Shown here one piece after another: positions 21,804 to 31,204 of a stretch of DNA of 64,000 nucleotides. The DNA comes from Bathymodiolus japonicus methanotrophic gill symbiont. GTDB lineage: Bacteria; Pseudomonadota; Gammaproteobacteria; Methylococcales; Methylomonadaceae. The position numbers and the translations under genes are program-made. The stretch spans positions 33,400 to 97,399 of the forward strand of contig NZ_BLYC01000013.1 of assembly GCF_019721995.1 (NCBI RefSeq), written 5' to 3'. Each line of letters starts with the position of its first letter. Positions within the stretch are counted from its first letter, which is position 1. The notes beneath the pieces were generated by a model. The model saw nothing but the letters and a program-made list of their open reading frames with translations, ran no database searches and was not told where the DNA came from.

Positions 21804-21855
21804 CGCTGAAAATCCTGGAAACGGAGCTTTAGCGAAGTGAAGATTTTTAGTCCGC
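21804..21855 (+). mobile_element. Element B 5' fragment (52 bp) immediately before B2
   Basis: First 52 bases of a B element of the CCTGG subtype (as in B5 and B7), ending in CCGC, then a complete B2 begins. The left junction is CCTT in IS-gamma; the empty site near 1390 in copy 1 reads CCTTTTGT. It looks like one B element that inserted into another, with loss of the outer 3' part. Confidence 0.85.
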
Positions 21856-22150
21856 CGCTGAAAATCAGGGAAACGGAGCCTAAGCGAAGTGATGATTTTT
21901 AGTCCGCGATAGCCGTAGGGCCGTTATTTTGTCGGAGTCTGAGCGTTAGCGAAGGTGGAGACAAAATAAAAGGCCATCCGACACGGCGTCAAGTCATTTG
22001 GAGCCTATGTTCCGACCCCTTGTTGGGTCGGGACGAGGTGACGAGGACGAATCGGGGCCGCCGGAGGCATAAGTGGTCGCGTTAAGTTTTTGCTGCTTGC
22101 TTGGGCTGGGATGCCCAAAACAAGCTTTCGCAAAAATAGCGACTCCCCGA
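21856..22150 (+). mobile_element. Element B, copy B2 (295 bp)
   Basis: Complete B element directly abutting the B fragment at 21804-21855. Left junction CCGC lies inside that fragment. Right flank TTGT is the resumed IS-gamma sequence. Confidence 0.92.
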
Positions 22151-22171
22151 TTGTTGTACTGTTTTTGCCAT

Positions 22172-22188
22172 GTCCGGGGCTGACAGCG
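22172..22188 (-). mobile_element. Element C 5' tip remnant (17 bp, reverse strand)
   Basis: GTCCGGGGCTGACAGCG is the reverse complement of the first 17 bases of element C. Read in element orientation, the adjoining IS-gamma sequence ends in CTTC, fitting the CNNY target rule. The rest of the element and much of the IS centre have been deleted. Confidence 0.75.
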
Positions 22189-22689
22189 GAAGAAGCCATG
22201 AAAGTGTAAAAGCGCTTATTCTTGATCTCAAACCCAAACAACGTATCAAGGTAACGCCAAAGATTAGAGGTCATTGATGACGTAAAAGGAACGATAATGG
22301 ACAGGATCGTGTAAACGAACAGAGAGGCTCGTTCGCGGCCTAAAGTGGTTTCGGAAAAATGATCTTGAAGCGGGAGTAAAATATCGCGTAAAATAAACAT
22401 GAATGAGGTCGTTTTATTTGTATAATCAATGTGTTAGAAACTTTCATTATACACTAAAACTAGGCCTCATTCACGATTAACCTGTTGTTTTTAAAAAGAA
22501 TTAAAGGCTTTTAGTCAACGGAATGCCATTAATATTAGTAATGTCTAATATTCCAGAAAAATAAGCATTAGCTGATATTCTTATGCTTTAAAAACTAGGA
22601 AACTTCAGGTTTTAAGTTAGCTACAATTTAAATAGCACAAATAAGGTTACCAAGTTAGACCAGAACAAATAAAAAATGAAGTTAGCAAA

Positions 22690-22984
22690 CGCTGAAAATC
22701 AGGGAAACGGAGCCTAAGCGAAGTGATGATTTTTAGTCCGCGATAGCCGTAGGGCCGTTGTTTTGTCGGAGTCTGAGCGTTAGCGAAGGTGGAGACAAAA
22801 TAAAAGGCCATCCGACACGGCGTCAAGTCATTTGGAGCCTATGTTCCGACCCCTTGTTGGGTCGGGACGAGGTGACGAGGACGAATCGGGGCCGCCGGAG
22901 GCATAAGTGGTCGCGTTAAGTTTTTGCTGCTTGCTTGGGCTGGGATGCCCAAAACAAGCTTTCGCAAAAATAGCGACTCCCCGA
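22690..22984 (+). mobile_element. Element B, copy B3 (295 bp)
   Basis: Full-length copy outside any IS, between IS-gamma copy 2 and the reverse-strand PIN-toxin pseudogene. Flanks CAAA and CTGG. One of only two left junctions whose last base is not a pyrimidine. Confidence 0.92.
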
Positions 22985-22990
22985 CTGGAG

Positions 22991-23676
22991 TTAGGCTTCA
23001 ATAAAATCTGTCACATCTATTGAAATAGATGGAAACTCGCGTAAAATTTTTTTGTTTTGTGTAACAAGTGGAATATTGAGGTGCTGAGCTAAAGCAATAA
23101 ATTCACAGTTATAAGATGAGTAATTACTTTTAGCAACTAATGCTAGAACTTGAGCCGATGGAAGATCAAATTCATTATTAAGCATAATAGATTCTGCCGC
23201 TGAAAATCATGGAAACGTAGCTTAGCGAAGTGGTGATTTTTAGTCCCTGATAGGCGACAGGGCAATTCGCTGATTCGACGTGTGCTAGCAGCACGCGAGA
23301 GGAGCAAGAATTGCATTCCGAATAGCCGTCCAGCCAGTGAGGTAGTAATGACGAAGCGGCTTTTGTGCGTAGTCGTTGCGGACGCAGGGCGTTCAGGGCA
23401 TCTCCCATCCGCTGCGTAGGTGAGCGAATTATGGCGACAGGAGTCCCGGAATTTCGTGAGGTAGCATGGCGCGCCTGTGTCTCTTGTAGCTAAAATGCCT
23501 TATTCAAAAGTAATAATTTCTTTTCTGATATAAAGGGCTAAAACATTACGAAATTCACTTTTCCATAATGTTGGAGTAAGCCATTCTGAGTCTAGTTTAT
23601 AAAGTTTATCAACTAACTCTGAGTATGAAGTTGGTAATAAAAGATAACAGAGGATATTTGTATCAGCAACAATCAT
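22991..23676 (-). pseudogene. PIN-domain toxin (VapC-like), broken by element A3
   Basis: The N-terminal part is 23478-23676: MIVADTNILCYLL, with the first PIN-domain Asp, then an in-frame TAA. The C-terminal part is 22991-23197 (SSYNCEFIALAQHLNIPLVTQNKK, then REFPSI), the typical end of a VapC ribonuclease. Element A3 sits between them and the frames on each side differ. Just upstream, a reading frame overlapping the start as ATGA (about 23673-23800, minus strand) looks like the C-terminus of a lost antitoxin (NEGRP end). A decayed type II toxin-antitoxin unit. Confidence 0.75.
23198..23477 (+). mobile_element. Element A, copy A3 (280 bp)
   Basis: Inserted in the reverse-strand PIN-toxin gene, antisense to it. 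Flanks CTGC and TGTC. Not inside an IS, so it shows these elements hit ordinary genes as well. Confidence 0.93.
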
Positions 23677-23805
23677 GGCCTGCCTTCATTAGTAGTATGT
23701 TCAATATCGTGCGTGCTAATATTATTTGCTTTAACTTGAGAGCGAAGAGCTTGAAGGTTTATGTATAATATTGTAATGTTGTATGCATCTTTTTCGGAGG
23801 GCTAT

Positions 23806-23949
23806 ATGAGAACTACTCTTGATTTACCAGGGAATTTGCTTATTGAGGCTATGAAATTAAGCCATGCAAATACTAAAATCGGGGTTATTGTACGAGCCTT
23901 GGATGAATTATTAAGAAAATCAAAAAGTTCTAATTTAAAAAAAGAATAA
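23806..23949 (+). CDS. vapB: VapB-like antitoxin
   Basis: 47 residues: MRTTLDLPGNLLIEAMKL is the ribbon-helix-helix start typical of VapB antitoxins of the DUF2191 type. The ATG at 23806 is preceded by CGGAGG at good spacing; an in-frame ATG at 23761 lacks a site and would add 15 poorly conserved residues. The cognate PIN toxin is directly downstream but is broken by IS-delta copy 1 and further insertions (25704-27585). The antitoxin itself looks intact. Confidence 0.75.
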   Translation: MRTTLDLPGNLLIEAMKLSHANTKIGVIVRALDELLRKSKSSNLKKE

Positions 23950-24110
23950 CGGGAAGATTGATATATAGACTTTCAGAAAATTAATTTCCGAACAAACAAA
24001 AACGACAGAGGGGAAACTGGCTTATAATTTTCGTCCCAACACTAACGGAAACAGTCAAAAATGGTATCCCTCACTTTTTCAAAGTCAATTGTAGACCGAC
24101 TAAAAAAAAT

Positions 24111-25644
24111 ATGGCGACAGCTCTCAAGCTAAGTAATATTTGTTTATATCGATTAACTCAAGCTTTACTCTGGTTCAGTGAATGCATGGGAATCAAAGAA
24201 ATAGCACGCCTAATGGGAGTCTGTGAAAAAACCATTATAAATTGGCTGAAAACATTCATGCATAAAGGTGTCGGTTGGTTAATAGGGCAACACTATCAAG
24301 GACGTGGTCGGAAGTCAAAGTTAACTAAAGACCAGAAAAATAGATTGGTTGAGTTGATAAAGAAAGGCCCAGAAGACAATGGATTTCATTGTGGAATATG
24401 GAATACTGCGATGATTGCCGAGCTTATTTGGTTAAAATTTGAAGTTCGTTATAACTTGAACTATTTATCAAGCCTAATGAAAAAACTGGGCTTCAGTTAT
24501 CAAAAAGCTCGTTTTGTGACTGATCGCCAAGAAGAAGAAAAGTACGAGCTTGAAAGAAAAACGTGGCTGGAAGAAACATTGCCTGCCATTATGGAAAAGG
24601 CGGTAGAAGAAAAGAGTGTCGTTTTATTCGGTGATGAGGTGTCATTTGCTATGTGGGGTTCATTGGCACGAACCTGGGCTCCAATAGGAGAGCAACCCAC
24701 AGTGAAAACATCAGGGATTCGAAAAGGGTTGAAAATGTTTGGTACGATCGAACTCGAAGGAGGGAGTTTTCAATACCGAGAATCATTCGCTGAAAATCAG
24801 GGAAACGTAGCCTAAGCGAAGTGATGATTTTTAGTCCGCGATAGCCGTAGGGCCGTTGTTTTGTCGGAGTCTGAGCGTTAGCGAAGGTGGAGACAAAATA
24901 AAAGGCCATCCGACACGGCGTCAAGTCATTTGGAGCCTATGTTCCGACCCCTTGTTGGGTCGGGACGAGGTGACGAGGACGAATCGGGGCCGCCGGAGGC
25001 ATAAGTGGTCGCGTTAAGTTTTTGCTGCTTGCTTGGGCTGGGATGCCCAAAACAAGCTTTCGCAAAAATAGCGACTCCCCGAGGCTTATGAGATAAAACC
25101 AAAGTCACTTAGACTTTTAAAAGAAGCTGGGCTGCCTCAAGAATTTTTAGCTATTCTTAAAAGCTTAAAAAATGAGAAATATCCAACACAGAAGCTTTTT
25201 ATGGAAGCGATATATTCTATTGCCGACAACGTCTTAATCGAGAGTTATAAGCCAATGATATTACAACACGCTGAAACATCTGGGCGTTTTAATGGTGAAA
25301 GCTATGTTGAGTTTTTAACACAATTGCTGGCTTATTATAAAGGCAAGATTATTCTAATTGAAGATGGTGCCCCGTATCATGGAAGCGGTGTTATTAAGGA
25401 ATTTAAGTTAGCTAATGTAGATCGTTTGACAGTAGAACGTCTCCCTGCGTTCTCGCCGGATTTTAATCCGATTGAGAAATTATGGAAAAATACGAAACGC
25501 GATTCGACTCATATGAAGTATTTTAAAACTTTTGAAGATCTTCATGATTCAGTTGTGCAAACTTTTAACACTTATATGCATGATGCCAGTAAAGTGATTT
25601 GTGTTATGCAAAAATTGCGGGAAGATTTCGTTGTTACCGCCTAA
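24111..25644 (+). pseudogene. IS630-family transposase interrupted by element B4
   Basis: N-terminal helix-turn-helix (ECMGIKEIARLMGVCEKTI), then VLFGDEVSFAMWG with the first catalytic Asp. After the element: IEDGAPYHG and the LPAFSPDFNPIEKLWK motif with the second Asp and the Glu. Removing B4 (between AATCATT and GGCTTATG) restores one frame, as in the copy at 61026. Upstream, a run of eight A before ATGGCG differs from nine A in copy 2, moving the longer start out of frame. Confidence 0.88.
24788..25082 (+). mobile_element. Element B, copy B4 (295 bp)
   Basis: Inserted between CATT and GGCT of the IS630 transposase gene. The empty site in IS-delta copy 2 near 61394 reads AATCATTGGCTTATG, so the insertion is exact and without duplication. 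Here the element is in the same direction as the host gene. Confidence 0.95.
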
Positions 25645-25865
25645 GTTTAAGCGCTCCAAATTTGGAAATTATTTATCTGAGAAACTATAGACATTAATCT
25701 GGATGCAATTAGAGATCGTCATTAGTACAGGTTTTAGTAGATACATCTGTATGGATTGATTGCTTTCGGGGGAGTGGCAATTTTGCTAATCCGGATTTTT
25801 TAATCGATGAAAATATTATCGTTACCAACGAGATTGTATTCGCCGAATTAACGCCTTATCTATAA

Positions 25866-26017
25866 CTCGATGTTCAAGTTTTCAGCTATAACTGGGCTAA
25901 GAAAAGTAAATTTTTCCGGCTTTGTTTCATAAGTGATTGATTTACAATGATGTTGATGCTTTCTTTGTCAGTAAAATTATCAATAAAATAAATCAGTTAA
26001 AAAACTTGAACATCGAG
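25866..26017. mobile_element. MITE-2 copy 2 (152 bp)
   Basis: CTCGATGTTCAAG ends and TATAA duplications at 25861-25865 and 26018-26022. Nearly identical to the copies at 107 and 42643. Inserted in the vapC pseudogene. Confidence 0.93.
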
Positions 26018-26274
26018 TATAAATAAAGCAGCAAACGAAAGTAATCGAATTGCTAGATGCAGTAAAAAAATGCCGCTAGATATTAACTGGAAAGAAATTA
26101 TTGAGTTTCAGGTATTGTGTTTTGAGAATGGTGCAAATGGAGTGGGTATTTCTGATTTGATTATTGCCCAAAATGCAAAGCAGAATGCTAACAGGGCCTA
26201 CTCTTTAGATACTGAAGTTTCCCAATTATTGAGTAGCTGAAATACACAATGCTGGTGTATCGAGGTTTATTTTA

Positions 26275-27498
26275 TTCGATGTTCAAGTTTTTGATATTGA
26301 GAAGGTAAAATCAGGTATTCTGAGGTTGTTGTAATTTTATCAGTGTAAGCCCATGTTAATGAATGCCCCAGCCACCTTTATCCAAAGCTATATTGACGAT
26401 TTAAATGATGCGCTCAATCAGCTAAAACCCGGAGCCGCTTTGACACGGATTCAAGCCGCTTGGTTGGGCACTTGTTTAACGTGCATACTGCTAATGAACT
26501 CTGTTTGCTGGGCTAAGTTTGAGCGAGCAAGCCTTGGAGATTGCAAAGTAGCCGCATTATCCTGGGTGTTTCGTAAAGCAAGTATACCCTGGGACTGGTT
26601 GCTACGGGTGAGTGTGGTCTTAATTTTAAAACGTTATGGCATTACTGAAGGTGTGTTGGCCTTTGATGAATCAGACCGAGCACGATCTAAGTCTACAAAA
26701 CGTATTTATAAGGTTTACAAGCAGAAACACAAAGGCTCCGGCGGGTATGTTAATGGACAAACGATAGTATTATTGCTGCTAGTTACCTCATCCATTACAG
26801 TGCCTGTCGGTTTTTTCTTTTATATGCCGGGTCCAGCCTTAAAGCAGTGGGATAAAGAAGATAAACGGTTGAAAAAGAGCGGTATAGCAAAAAAAGATCG
26901 GCCTATTAAGCCTGAACGTGACAGTGCCTACCCGACCAAAACAGAGATTGCATTAGGCTTATTAAAAGAGTTTAAAGTTGCGCATAGCCTGATTAAAATT
27001 AAAGGCGTACTGGCTGATGCGCTGTATGGTGAAAAAGCCTTTATGGACGAAGCCGCTAAAGAATCTGGAGGCTCGCAGGTGATTAGCCAATTACGTAAAA
27101 ACCAAAATATTGAATATAGAGGTAGAATAAGGTCAGTCGAGAGCTACTTTAATTCGATTAACAAAGGCATTGATCAGATAATACGTGTACGTGGCGGCAA
27201 AGAGATTAAAGTGACTGTCAGCAGTGCACGATTAAAGGTGAGTTCTCACAGTAAAAAGCGCTTTGTCATTGCCTTAAAATATGACGGTGAAAACGACTAT
27301 CGCTATTTAGTGGCGACAGACCTGACTTGGCGCACACAAGATATTATTCAAGCCTATACGTTGAGATGGCTGATTGAGGTTTTCTTTGAGGACTGGAAGC
27401 TTTATGAAGGATGGGGGCGTGAGGCCAAACAATTAGATGAAGAGGGATCAAGCCGTGGCCTGATTCTGAGTCTTTTGTTTGACCATTGCCTTCTCCTT
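26275..27498 (+). mobile_element. IS-alpha copy 2, right end deleted
   Basis: The left tip reads TTCGATGTTCAAG (first base changed). Sequence matches IS-alpha up to CCATTGCCTTCTCCTT, then jumps to the MITE-1 end. No element A, B or C is present in this + strand copy. Confidence 0.88.
26353..27498 (+). pseudogene. IS-alpha transposase, C-terminally truncated
   Basis: About 380 of 468 residues remain. The catalytic region including the YREK helix (YTLRWLIEVFFEDWK) is complete, but the last 85 or so residues are replaced by LYHK and a stop in MITE sequence. It may fold, but with one IS end missing this copy cannot move. Confidence 0.85.
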
Positions 27499-27585
27499 TA
27501 CCATAAATAATTATTGGGAAACTTCAGTTTAGATAAACATTTTTGTTTGTTAAATCAGGTTTTGAGTGTTGATTTGTATGCATAA

Positions 27586-27726
27586 TCTGGCTAATTAGCT
27601 CAAAATATACTTTGCCAGTTGAATATATTATTTAACATCAGAATTAAGTATGAACTAACCTGTTACAGATCGATACATACCCCACTTGGAAATAGCACTA
27701 ACTAACAGTTATAACGAGAAATAAAT
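27586..27726 (+). other. Intergenic region upstream of tpx
   Basis: 140 bases between the vapC remnant and tpx. AT-rich, compatible with a promoter, and with a purine-rich CGAGAAAT near the start codon. No strong operator recognised. Confidence 0.4.
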
Positions 27727-28242
27727 ATGGCAAAACTAACATTTAAACCCGGCAATGATGAAATCATTATCAACACCAGTGGTGAATTACCTGTTGTTGG
27801 CTCTAAGGCACCTGACTTTAGTCTGGTTGATGGCAAACTGAATGATGTTTCCCTGGCGAACTATGCGGGCAAGCGCAAAATCCTGAATATAGTTCCTAGC
27901 CTGGATACACCGGTTTGTGCTGCATCTGCCAGGGCATTTAATGAAAAAGCGAGCCGCTGTGAAAATACCGTGATACTGATGGTGTCGGCTGACTTGCCTT
28001 TTGCTCAGGGGCGTTTCTGTGAGGCTGAGGGCTTAAAGGAAGTGCATCCATTGTCTACCTTTCGCTCCAGTTTTGCTGATGATTATGGCGTGCGTCTACT
28101 CGATAGCATGCTGGCAGGATTAACCGCGCGTGCGGTGGTTATTATTGATGAGCATGATCGGGTTATTTATACCGAATTAGTCACAGAAATTACGCATGAG
28201 CCAAATTATGATGAAGCTCTGGATGCACTAAAAGATTTATAG
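27727..28242 (+). CDS. tpx: Thiol peroxidase
   Basis: 171-residue atypical 2-Cys peroxiredoxin that reduces lipid and hydrogen peroxides using thioredoxin. The peroxidatic Cys is C64 in [14 protein letters not shown] and the resolving Cys is C98 in [11 protein letters not shown]. The N-terminal GSKAPDF and C-terminal [12 protein letters not shown] motifs are typical. Length is normal. It is followed 14 bases later by tsaB, but probably has its own promoter in the AT-rich upstream region. Confidence 0.96.
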   Translation: MAKLTFKPGNDEIIINTSGELPVVGSKAPDFSLVDGKLNDVSLANYAGKRKILNIVPSLDTPVCAASARAFNEKASRCENTVILMVSADLPFAQGRFCEAEGLKEVHPLSTFRSSFADDYGVRLLDSMLAGLTARAVVIIDEHDRVIYTELVTEITHEPNYDEALDALKDL

Positions 28243-28256
28243 TTTTTTAAAAATAA

Positions 28257-28955
28257 ATGAAAATTCTGGCCGTAGATACCGCTACAGAAGCCTGTTCAGT
28301 AGCGCTTTTTATAGACGGTGAGATCAGTGAGCGCTTTGAAATAGCACCCAGAGAGCATGCCCGGCTATTATTGCCAATGATCGATAGCTTAATGGCAGAG
28401 GCCGGGTTAAAACCACAGCAACTAGATGCCATTGCATTTGGTTGTGGTCCCGGGTCTTTTACTGGGCTTAGAATTGCCACCGGGGTTATGCAGGGCATAG
28501 CTTATGGTGCTGATTTGCCCGTGGTCCCCGTGTCGACTTTAGCCGCAATCAGTCAGGCATGTCTGCAGAAAACCGGGTACGATACGATATTTACCGCTGT
28601 TGATGCGCGCATGAATGAAATATACTGGGCTGTTTATCAACGCGATGCTGAGGGTGTTGCCCAATTATTAGGCAGAGAAAAAGTTCAGCCTGCATCTGAG
28701 GTTGATGCTTTGCAATTGACAGGATTTGGCATAGGTTCCGGTTGGCAGCCCTATCAGCATGAATTAACGACCCGTTTAGGTGAACAGCTAATTGGCTATG
28801 ATGCTGATTATTTACCTCGCTCAGCAGAGATTGCCTATCTGGGCATGATAGGTGTGCAGCGCCAGCAAACAGTGCCTGTAGAACAAGCCATGCCCGTGTA
28901 TTTACGTGATAAAGTGGCGCAAACAACAGCAGAAAGAGAAGCAAGCAAGAAGTAA
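28257..28955 (+). CDS. tsaB: tRNA threonylcarbamoyladenosine biosynthesis protein TsaB
   Basis: 232-residue ASKHA-fold partner of TsaD in the t6A complex for position 37 of ANN-decoding tRNAs. The N-terminal MKILAVDTATEACSVALF (phosphate-1-like motif) and the GCGPGSFTGLRIATGV segment near residue 62 are diagnostic. Length is normal. Five bases downstream is a YrdC/YciO-domain gene of related biochemistry. Confidence 0.95.
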   Translation: MKILAVDTATEACSVALFIDGEISERFEIAPREHARLLLPMIDSLMAEAGLKPQQLDAIAFGCGPGSFTGLRIATGVMQGIAYGADLPVVPVSTLAAISQACLQKTGYDTIFTAVDARMNEIYWAVYQRDAEGVAQLLGREKVQPASEVDALQLTGFGIGSGWQPYQHELTTRLGEQLIGYDADYLPRSAEIAYLGMIGVQRQQTVPVEQAMPVYLRDKVAQTTAEREASKK

Positions 28956-28960
28956 TATTT

Positions 28961-29584
28961 ATGGCTGATTATATTGAAATACATCCAGATAACCCACAGG
29001 CACGTCTAATCTATCAGGCGGTAGAGAATATACGTAAAGGGGGAGTGATCGTTTATCCAACGGACTCGGGGTATGCCCTGGGGTGTCGTGTTGGTGAAAA
29101 ACGGCCTCTAGATATCATTAAGCGCATCAGGAAGCTGGATGATAAGCATAACTTTTCCCTAGTGTGTAAAAGCCTGGCGCAAAGTTCCAGCTTTGCCAAG
29201 CTGAGTAATGATGCGCATCGCCTGATTAAAAGCCTGACTCCAGGGCCATTTACCTTTATTGCCGATGCGACTAAAGAAGTGCCCCGGCGTATGATGCATG
29301 CAAAGCGCAAGACAATTGGTATACGTATCCCAGGCAATAAAATTGCGCTGGCAATCGTTGAAGAACTGGGAGAGCCCTTGCTGAGTGCATCATTGATTAT
29401 GCCTGATGAAGAATATGCGATGAATGATCCGTACGAGATTAGAGAGCAACTGGAAAATGAGCTGGATTTAATTATTGATGCAGGTATTGTTAATGGCGAA
29501 AATAGCACCATTATTTCCTGCATAGATAACCAGGTTGAGATTGTGCGTCAGGGAATTGGTGCTGCACCTATGCTGGAGGATTAA
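28961..29584 (+). CDS. yciO: YciO family Sua5/YrdC-domain protein
   Basis: 207 residues with the YrdC fold: VIVYPTDSGYALGCRV near residue 30, RIRKLDDKHNFSLVCKSL, LTPGPFTFIADATKEVPRR and TIGIRIPGN. These match threonylcarbamoyl-AMP synthase-type proteins; the KLDDKHNFSL variant suggests the YciO branch rather than TsaC itself. Its exact substrate is not certain. It lies in a tight cluster with tsaB upstream and an M50 protease one base after its stop. Confidence 0.88.
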   Translation: MADYIEIHPDNPQARLIYQAVENIRKGGVIVYPTDSGYALGCRVGEKRPLDIIKRIRKLDDKHNFSLVCKSLAQSSSFAKLSNDAHRLIKSLTPGPFTFIADATKEVPRRMMHAKRKTIGIRIPGNKIALAIVEELGEPLLSASLIMPDEEYAMNDPYEIREQLENELDLIIDAGIVNGENSTIISCIDNQVEIVRQGIGAAPMLED

Positions 29585-29585
29585 G

Positions 29586-30236
29586 ATGGATGAACTAACT
29601 TTAATACAGAAAATTGTCGTCTGGGTTGTGCCGGTTATTTTTGCAATTACCGTACATGAAGTTGCACATGGCAGGGTCGCTAAATATTATGGTGATAATA
29701 CCGCGTGGATGCTGGGGCGATTAACTCTAAATCCGATTAAACATATAGACCCGGTAGGAACGATTCTAGTGCCCGGCTTAATGCTGGCATTTACTGGCTT
29801 CGTGTTCGGCTGGGCAAAGCCTGTGCCGGTTAATGTGCGGAACTTACGTAACCCAAAGCATGATATGGCGATTGTGGCTTTAGCTGGCCCTGTCGCTAAT
29901 TTATGTATGGCTATAGGCTGGGCTTTGTTTGCCCGGGTAGGTATTTTAATTAATACTGCTGAAGTCACCGTTCCGATGATATATATCGGTATTGCGGGCA
30001 TTATGATTAATCTGGTTCTGGGCTTGCTGAATTTGTTGCCTATTCCGCCTTTAGATGGCAGTCGTATTCTATCCTGGGCTTTGCCGGGTCGCTGGAGTTA
30101 TTATTACAATCAGTTTGAGCAATATGGTTTTTATTTATTGGTGATTTTATTAATGACCAATAGCCTGGGCGTCATTTTAGGTTACCCATTAAGCATTGCC
30201 AAAGACCTGTTTTTCAGTTTAGCCGGACTGCAATAA
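29586..30236 (+). CDS. Site-2 protease family (M50) membrane protein
   Basis: 216-residue polytopic zinc metalloprotease of the rhomboid-unrelated S2P family. HEVAHG (about residues 24-29) is the HExxH zinc motif in the first membrane helix; the second motif is NLLPIPPLDGSRI (about 150). Four or more membrane segments. The substrate is unknown; this short type is often next to scpA-scpB in Gammaproteobacteria, as here. I use ATG 29586 since a longer frame from 29535 lies inside yciO. Confidence 0.9.
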   Translation: MDELTLIQKIVVWVVPVIFAITVHEVAHGRVAKYYGDNTAWMLGRLTLNPIKHIDPVGTILVPGLMLAFTGFVFGWAKPVPVNVRNLRNPKHDMAIVALAGPVANLCMAIGWALFARVGILINTAEVTVPMIYIGIAGIMINLVLGLLNLLPIPPLDGSRILSWALPGRWSYYYNQFEQYGFYLLVILLMTNSLGVILGYPLSIAKDLFFSLAGLQ

Positions 30237-30237
30237 G

Positions 30238-31047
30238 TTGATTTCGGAGGCCGTCTCACAAGATGAAACGGCAATCGCCATCGTTTCAGGTGAGCCGTAT
30301 CTGCAATTACCCGAAGATTTATATATCCCCCCTGAAGCACTTAAGGTTTTTTTAGAAGCCTTTGAAGGGCCACTGGACTTGCTGCTGTATCTGATCAGAA
30401 AGCAAAATCTGGATATTCTGAATATCCCGATAGCCCGGATTAGCAAGCAGTACATGCGCTATATTGAAGTAATGAGTGAATTTCAGCTGGAATTAGCTGC
30501 TGAATATTTACTGATGGCGGCTTTGCTTGCAGAGATAAAATCACGTATGCTATTACCCAGACAGGTAACCGTGGAAGAGGAAGAAGAGGATCCGCGAGCA
30601 GTTTTAGTGCGCCGACTACAGGAATACGAGCGTATAAAAAAAGCGGCAGAAGATTTAGACGAAATACCGCGCATGGAGCGGGATATTTTTATTGCCACTG
30701 TGGATACATCGACTGTGAGCATCCATAAATGTCAGCGCGAAGTTGCTTTACAGGATATCGTCCTGGCCTTGCAAGATGTGTTACTACGCGTTGATCAATT
30801 AAGTCATCATATAATTACTAAAGAACCCTTATCCGTCCGTGAAAGAATGGCCCTCATTATGGAAAGACTCGAAGACACGAGTAGCTTCCTTTTTACACGA
30901 CTCTTTACCCGACAAGAAGGCAAGGCAGGGGTTGTTGTCACGTTTCTTGCCATTCTTGAACTCAGCAAAGGAGAACTTATCGAAATTCTCCAGTCAGAGC
31001 CCTTCGGAGAGCTCCGAGTCCGGCTCAAATCAGCAAATATCACCTGA
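30238..31047 (+). CDS. scpA: Segregation and condensation protein A
   Basis: 269-residue kleisin that bridges SMC or MukB-like ATPases in chromosome condensation. The conserved N-terminal core is EAFEGPLDLLLYLIRKQNLDI, near residue 41, followed by PIARISKQYMRYI and LEIAAEYLLMAALLAEIKSRMLLP-like sequence. The C-terminal winged helix includes VTFLAILELSKGELIEI. The TTG at 30238 is the only start near the family N-terminus. It directly precedes scpB. Confidence 0.93.
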   Translation: MISEAVSQDETAIAIVSGEPYLQLPEDLYIPPEALKVFLEAFEGPLDLLLYLIRKQNLDILNIPIARISKQYMRYIEVMSEFQLELAAEYLLMAALLAEIKSRMLLPRQVTVEEEEEDPRAVLVRRLQEYERIKKAAEDLDEIPRMERDIFIATVDTSTVSIHKCQREVALQDIVLALQDVLLRVDQLSHHIITKEPLSVRERMALIMERLEDTSSFLFTRLFTRQEGKAGVVVTFLAILELSKGELIEILQSEPFGELRVRLKSANIT

Positions 31048-31204
31048 TATTATTCAGCATCAAGTTTTAACCGAGCTGGAATTGCCAGTAGACTTTCAGA
31101 CAGAACCTGAGTCAGTCCCCCAAGCAGTTATTCAGCCAAGTCCTAAAGAGCCCTCGCCTGCAGTTAAAAAAGCCAGGCAGAAGAAAGCCGAACAAAAAGA
31201 AAAG

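Larger units (their letters stand above)
21288..22400 (-). pseudogene. IS-gamma transposase remnant (N- and C-terminal parts)
   Basis: The C-terminal part, 21288-21785, retains YYGARWKIESGFKELK (YREK). The N-terminal part starts at ATG 22400 (MFILRDILLPLQDHF). The first two acidic catalytic residues have been lost in the central deletion. Inactive. Confidence 0.85.
21267..22608 (-). mobile_element. IS-gamma copy 2, internally deleted, with element B inserted
   Basis: CTGAAGTTTC ends and a perfect 8-bp duplication GTTTTAAG (21259-21266 and 22609-22616). Compared with copy 1, roughly 600 bases of the centre are missing; they are replaced by a 17-base remnant of element C at 22172-22188. Element B copies occupy 21804-22150. 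Confidence 0.92.
23966..25687 (+). mobile_element. IS-delta copy 1 (IS630 family), containing element B4
   Basis: Ends TAGACTTTCAG and CTGAGAAACTA, inserted at a duplicated TA (23964-23965 and 25688-25689), the IS630/Tc1 habit. It splits the vapB-vapC unit. Element B4 at 24788-25082 interrupts the transposase. Confidence 0.9.
26212..27527 (+). mobile_element. MITE-1 copy 3, split by truncated IS-alpha copy 2
   Basis: Left part 26212-26274, right part about 27497-27527, flanked by a perfect 8-bp TTTAGATA duplication (26204-26211 and 27528-27535). IS-alpha copy 2 entered it, and a later deletion removed the IS right end together with part of the MITE. Confidence 0.85.
25704..27585 (+). pseudogene. 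vapC: VapC PIN-domain toxin, broken by MITE-2 and MITE-1/IS-alpha
   Basis: The pieces read VLVDTSVWIDCFRGSG and TNEIVFAELTPYL (25731-25865), then KVIELLDAVKKMPLDINWKE and GVGISDLIIAQNAKQN (26023-26211), then SLDKHFCLLNQVLSVDLYA to the stop at 27585. These are the PIN-domain acidic motifs of VapC ribonucleases. Two MITE insertions with their duplications (TATAA; TTTAGATA) split it, and the start region carries a frame problem. Toxin of the vapB at 23806. Confidence 0.82.

Noticed and set aside
24061..24115. Programmed frameshift in the IS630 transposase at its A-run
   Set aside because: The two copies differ by one A (eight against nine), which is as easily a slippage mutation, and an in-frame ATG follows immediately.
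30839..31204. Long N-terminal extension of scpB overlapping scpA
   Set aside because: It reads as an alternative frame of the scpA winged-helix region; a 200-base overlap is unlikely, so a later start was preferred.
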